Source: Paragonimus skrjabini miyazakii (Eukaryota > Platyhelminthes > Trematoda > Plagiorchiida > Troglotrematidae). Taken from it: a stretch of 64,000 bases of DNA. The stretch lies in contig JTDE01000706.1 in assembly GCA_014338405.1 (NCBI GenBank), positions 8,390 through 72,389 of the forward strand. Reading direction: 5' to 3'. Positions 61,174 through 64,000 of the stretch are shown piece by piece. The translations under genes and the position numbers were made by a program. The notes beneath the pieces were generated by a model. The model saw only the letters and a list, made by a program, of their open reading frames with translations, was not told the DNA's origin and did not search any database. Positions within the stretch are counted from its first letter, which is position 1. Each line of letters begins with the position of its first letter.

Positions 61174-61390
61174 AGCCGTGAGGTCGATGGCACAGTGGTC
61201 AACATGGTTACCTCATCAAAGCGTAGCCGGAGTTCTAGTCCCGGCTATGACAAGCATATACACTGCTGACGAGCTACTGTAACAAGAGCGAAACTCCAGT
61301 CTAAAGCTTCTGCCGTTCGAAAGAAGTCCACGGGAAAGTTTATGAGAATGCGACATCTGCGATCAATTGTGGGCGATGTTCAGTCTGAAA
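61174..61390 (+). mobile_element. HHR-SINE family A, copy A9
   Basis: tRNA-like head with A box TGGCACAGTGG and B box AGTTCTAGTCC, ribozyme region from 61261 (CTGACGA present, stem II enlarged to GCTACTGTAACAAGAGC, GAAA present, stem I CACTG against TAAAG no longer pairing), and the tail to TTCAGTCTGAAATG. The ribozyme is probably dead. Confidence 0.83.
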
Positions 61391-64000
61391 TGCAATATTT
61401 TTGTCTTCCTAATGAACCGAGAACAAAGTCTGCTCATCATTTCGATTCTTTTAAATGGCAAATCGTCAGTCAAGTTCAATCCGTATGATCGCCTTTACCG
61501 TTGTAAATTCCTTACGCCACGAAAGTGTGGCAACTTCTCTTGGCCCAAGCGAAATTTAATGTAGAATTGAGCTTGGTCAGTAAGTTCGTACGAAGAAAAA
61601 ATTGCAATCCTGGGGTTGCATTATAGCTGTTTAGTTTTCCGATTTTTCTTCTGCTGAAGTAGGTAAACACATGGGGATACACATACTTCAGACGTATTGG
61701 GTTATCGAATACAGAACAAGTATATAGAATAAATCCTGTGTAATAAACACGATTCTTAGGTAGACACTCACAGGACTGATAAGTCTACACATAGACAGTT
61801 GATGTGAAATTCATTCCCTCCAGCTCCACAATATACACAATGATATTGAAAAGTTACATATATGGGATTTCTAGCGTTAAATTCAAGTATAGAAATAGGA
61901 TCGGGGTACGTTGACGAACTCGGAGCATTTCACTGTCTAGTAAGATGGCCATCATGAAGTCGATCTTACTTGGAATGCAGAACTATTACGTTTGTTTACC
62001 TACTTCCTATCAATAGTACCAACTGGCTTACCAGTTTGACCAAGTTATAATTTTATCACGTCTTCTTTGATTTGTTTACTCGAATGTAAATGTATACTCG
62101 CTTATTATTTTCTTTGGTAAACATTATTTGTTATGATGTCTTCACAAGATGACTAAGACAATATTTTGACTCTGACAGACCTCGGACGCTTAACGTATAA
62201 TAGAAATTTGTTTTATTGGTTTTTAAGCTTACCAGCTACGTGCACCAAACTTCACGAGTTCGAAATTTACCACAGTAGTTGACGATCAGTTGTCAGCTCC
62301 AAAAATTAATCATAATCAAATAAATATACGTATATATATATATATGTATAACAGAACCTGGTAGCTTTTGGTTTGACAGTGTTCATGGTCAATGACTGTC
62401 GAACCATGAGCAGGATAATGTGTGCACGGTTGTGGGTACGATAAAAGATTATATCAAAACTGACGGAGTTGGACTCGTTGACTGTGTCTGACGTACAAAT
62501 AATAAACACAGCTATTTATCAAGGCGGGTTACCAGTCGAAATGCAGAGTAAAATTAAGACAGCTGACAGTAATCTGCCAGTTACGACAACTCTATGTGCA
62601 AATTGTTCCAACAGTATGCCCCTCTGAACCAAGAGTAGAGATAAGAGCATCGCGCTAGAGTTCGGGAGTCTGTGCGATGACTTATGCCAACAAATCTGTG
62701 ATCCAGCTAGGCTAGCGAACAGTTCTAGTTCGCCACGGATACACGAGTACGTTTGTTGCCATCAACGTTCATGTTCCGCTTGGGTTGTATTAATCACTCA
62801 AGTAGTCAGATCGATTTTCTTTAAATTCTACGGATCCATACAGTCACCAGTGGTGTGTAATATTCGCCAAATTGTAAAATCAACATCTTCCGAGAAAGAA
62901 AACAAATCACAAAAACAGCAATGTTGTATGGAGAATACCTTGAAGGTGAGTCGGTCAGAAATTCAGATACTAAATTAGTAAACGACTGTAGGTGAAATAT
63001 AAAATAGAAGTATAGACCAAGTTCTGTTTTCTGAGGAATTGTCAAACTCATCAATTCATCTCCAAGCCAATGTGTAGAGTCAGACTTTTCGTATCAAGAC
63101 TGGAATGAGCAATTGGTTAGTAATTTGTAGCGCAGCGGCTAAGCTAAGAAGCGAGCGGAAATAAATGGATCAGTGGAGACAACATATGAAACCAATTGGA
63201 TGTATTGAAACGTTACAGGAATGCACTTCACCATTGGGAATGAACTTTCAGGTGGCCTTAAAACTATAAACACACAGTTAAATGTTATAAATAAACAAAA
63301 CTTACGTGGTAGAGGAAATGCTTGAGGTCAGTCTGAACAAAAACATATGACCGCTTATGTTAGATTATGGCATTCATAATAACGTCAGAGCAAACCGTCA
63401 AATAGTTTATGGGTTGACTTTTCTGGCAAGTTAACCTACAGGAAAACTTGGAATGCTCCGAAGAAAACCATTACTAAATTTAAATGATCACTTGGCAAAC
63501 GAGCAAAACAAATTCATATTCTAGGTGATATTGTGGATGATTCTAATCCTGTCTGTTGAGTTCAAATATATGTGTACATCCGCTTAGTTCATGGCCATTT
63601 TTTGATGTTTAGTGAACTACTGGTACAACGCATTACTGGCCTAGACAAAATATTTTGACCGTAGAACATTTTGCACTTTCCGAGGGTTAAAATATATCAG
63701 AAATCTAACAGTACTGATTCAAAACAAGCAGACACTGTGTCCATGACAACCATAGATTGAAGTTTACCCCATTTTAGTAGTATCCAAAGTGTTAAGCTGT
63801 TCAGAACAGCAGTTTTGAAAACAATCATTCATTACGCCTACATCCCTATAATTTTCGTACTGCTGTTTTACTGTACTAAGTAGAGGGTTCATTCAGCGTA
63901 TTTGCATGTAGAACACACACATCGAACATCCTTGTGACATGAAAAGCCGTCAGAATTGAAGTAAAACGCTTTTCTCTCTGGGCAATCAGTTTCTATCAGT
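61391..64000. other. No supported gene; (TA)n tract
   Basis: A short TA run lies at 62331-62345. No domain, repeat copy or RNA gene recognised. Confidence 0.45.

Noticed and set aside
1..64000. CRISPR array or bacterial operon
   Set aside because: No regularly spaced direct repeats, no ribosome-binding-site-led gene strings; the sequence is eukaryotic in character.

Overview
The window reads as non-coding, repeat-rich nuclear DNA of a flatworm, most probably a trematode. It is AT-leaning, has no operon-like packing, and has no open frame that I can join into an intact host gene. The organism call is an inference. It rests on a decayed Ty3/gypsy element whose protease, RT, RNase H and integrase motifs look like the CsRn1-type elements of flukes, on several Penelope-like element (PLE) fragments, and on a tRNA-headed short repeat carrying a hammerhead ribozyme, the architecture known from the schistosome Sm-alpha family.

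Layout. 1-282: an inverted repeat piece and a near-complete HHR-SINE (family A). 7307-7810 and 23913-24441: two solo LTRs of one family, each with a 4-bp target duplication. 11077-12304: a PLE with the RT core deleted but the GIY-YIG domain kept. 14622-14780: a short family-A insertion between 13-bp duplications. 25633-27262: a second PLE (RT motifs plus GIY-YIG) lying between 80-bp inverted repeats. 34640-36260: a PLE GIY-YIG remnant and unassigned decayed coding sequence, both on the minus strand. 38075-39465: two more family-A pieces, one a 463-bp insertion with an 11-bp duplication. 39700-43650: a badly decayed Ty3/gypsy element (leader with TATA box and poly(A) signal, gag, PR, RT, RH, IN) with no 3' LTR seen. 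46141-47173: a second tRNA-headed family (B), an 89% palindrome and another family-A copy. 49023-51621: a 2.6-kb unit between inverted repeats of about 195 bp. 51811-52776: a family-A copy split by a third solo LTR, with a 100-N assembly gap inside the LTR. 55540-58460: a cluster of family A and B copies in inverted arrangements. 61174-61390: the last family-A copy. Long stretches between these show nothing I can support.

The main biological signal is the ribozyme biology. Family A has tRNA-like A and B boxes followed about 20 nt later by a 45-nt type I hammerhead: CTGAYGA and GAAA core, a perfect 5-bp stem II, a very short stem III, a GTC cleavage site, and stem I GCACTA/TAGTGC. Three copies with perfect target duplications start and stop at different points of a unit of about 431 bp, and one is terminally redundant. 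This is what insertion from circular or multimeric RNA would give. Family B has an unrelated tRNA-like head but a comparable hammerhead relic in the same position, with paired stem I changes between copies. The window therefore appears to hold two separate tRNA-plus-hammerhead retroelement families, next to PLE and LTR elements that could have supplied the reverse transcriptase.
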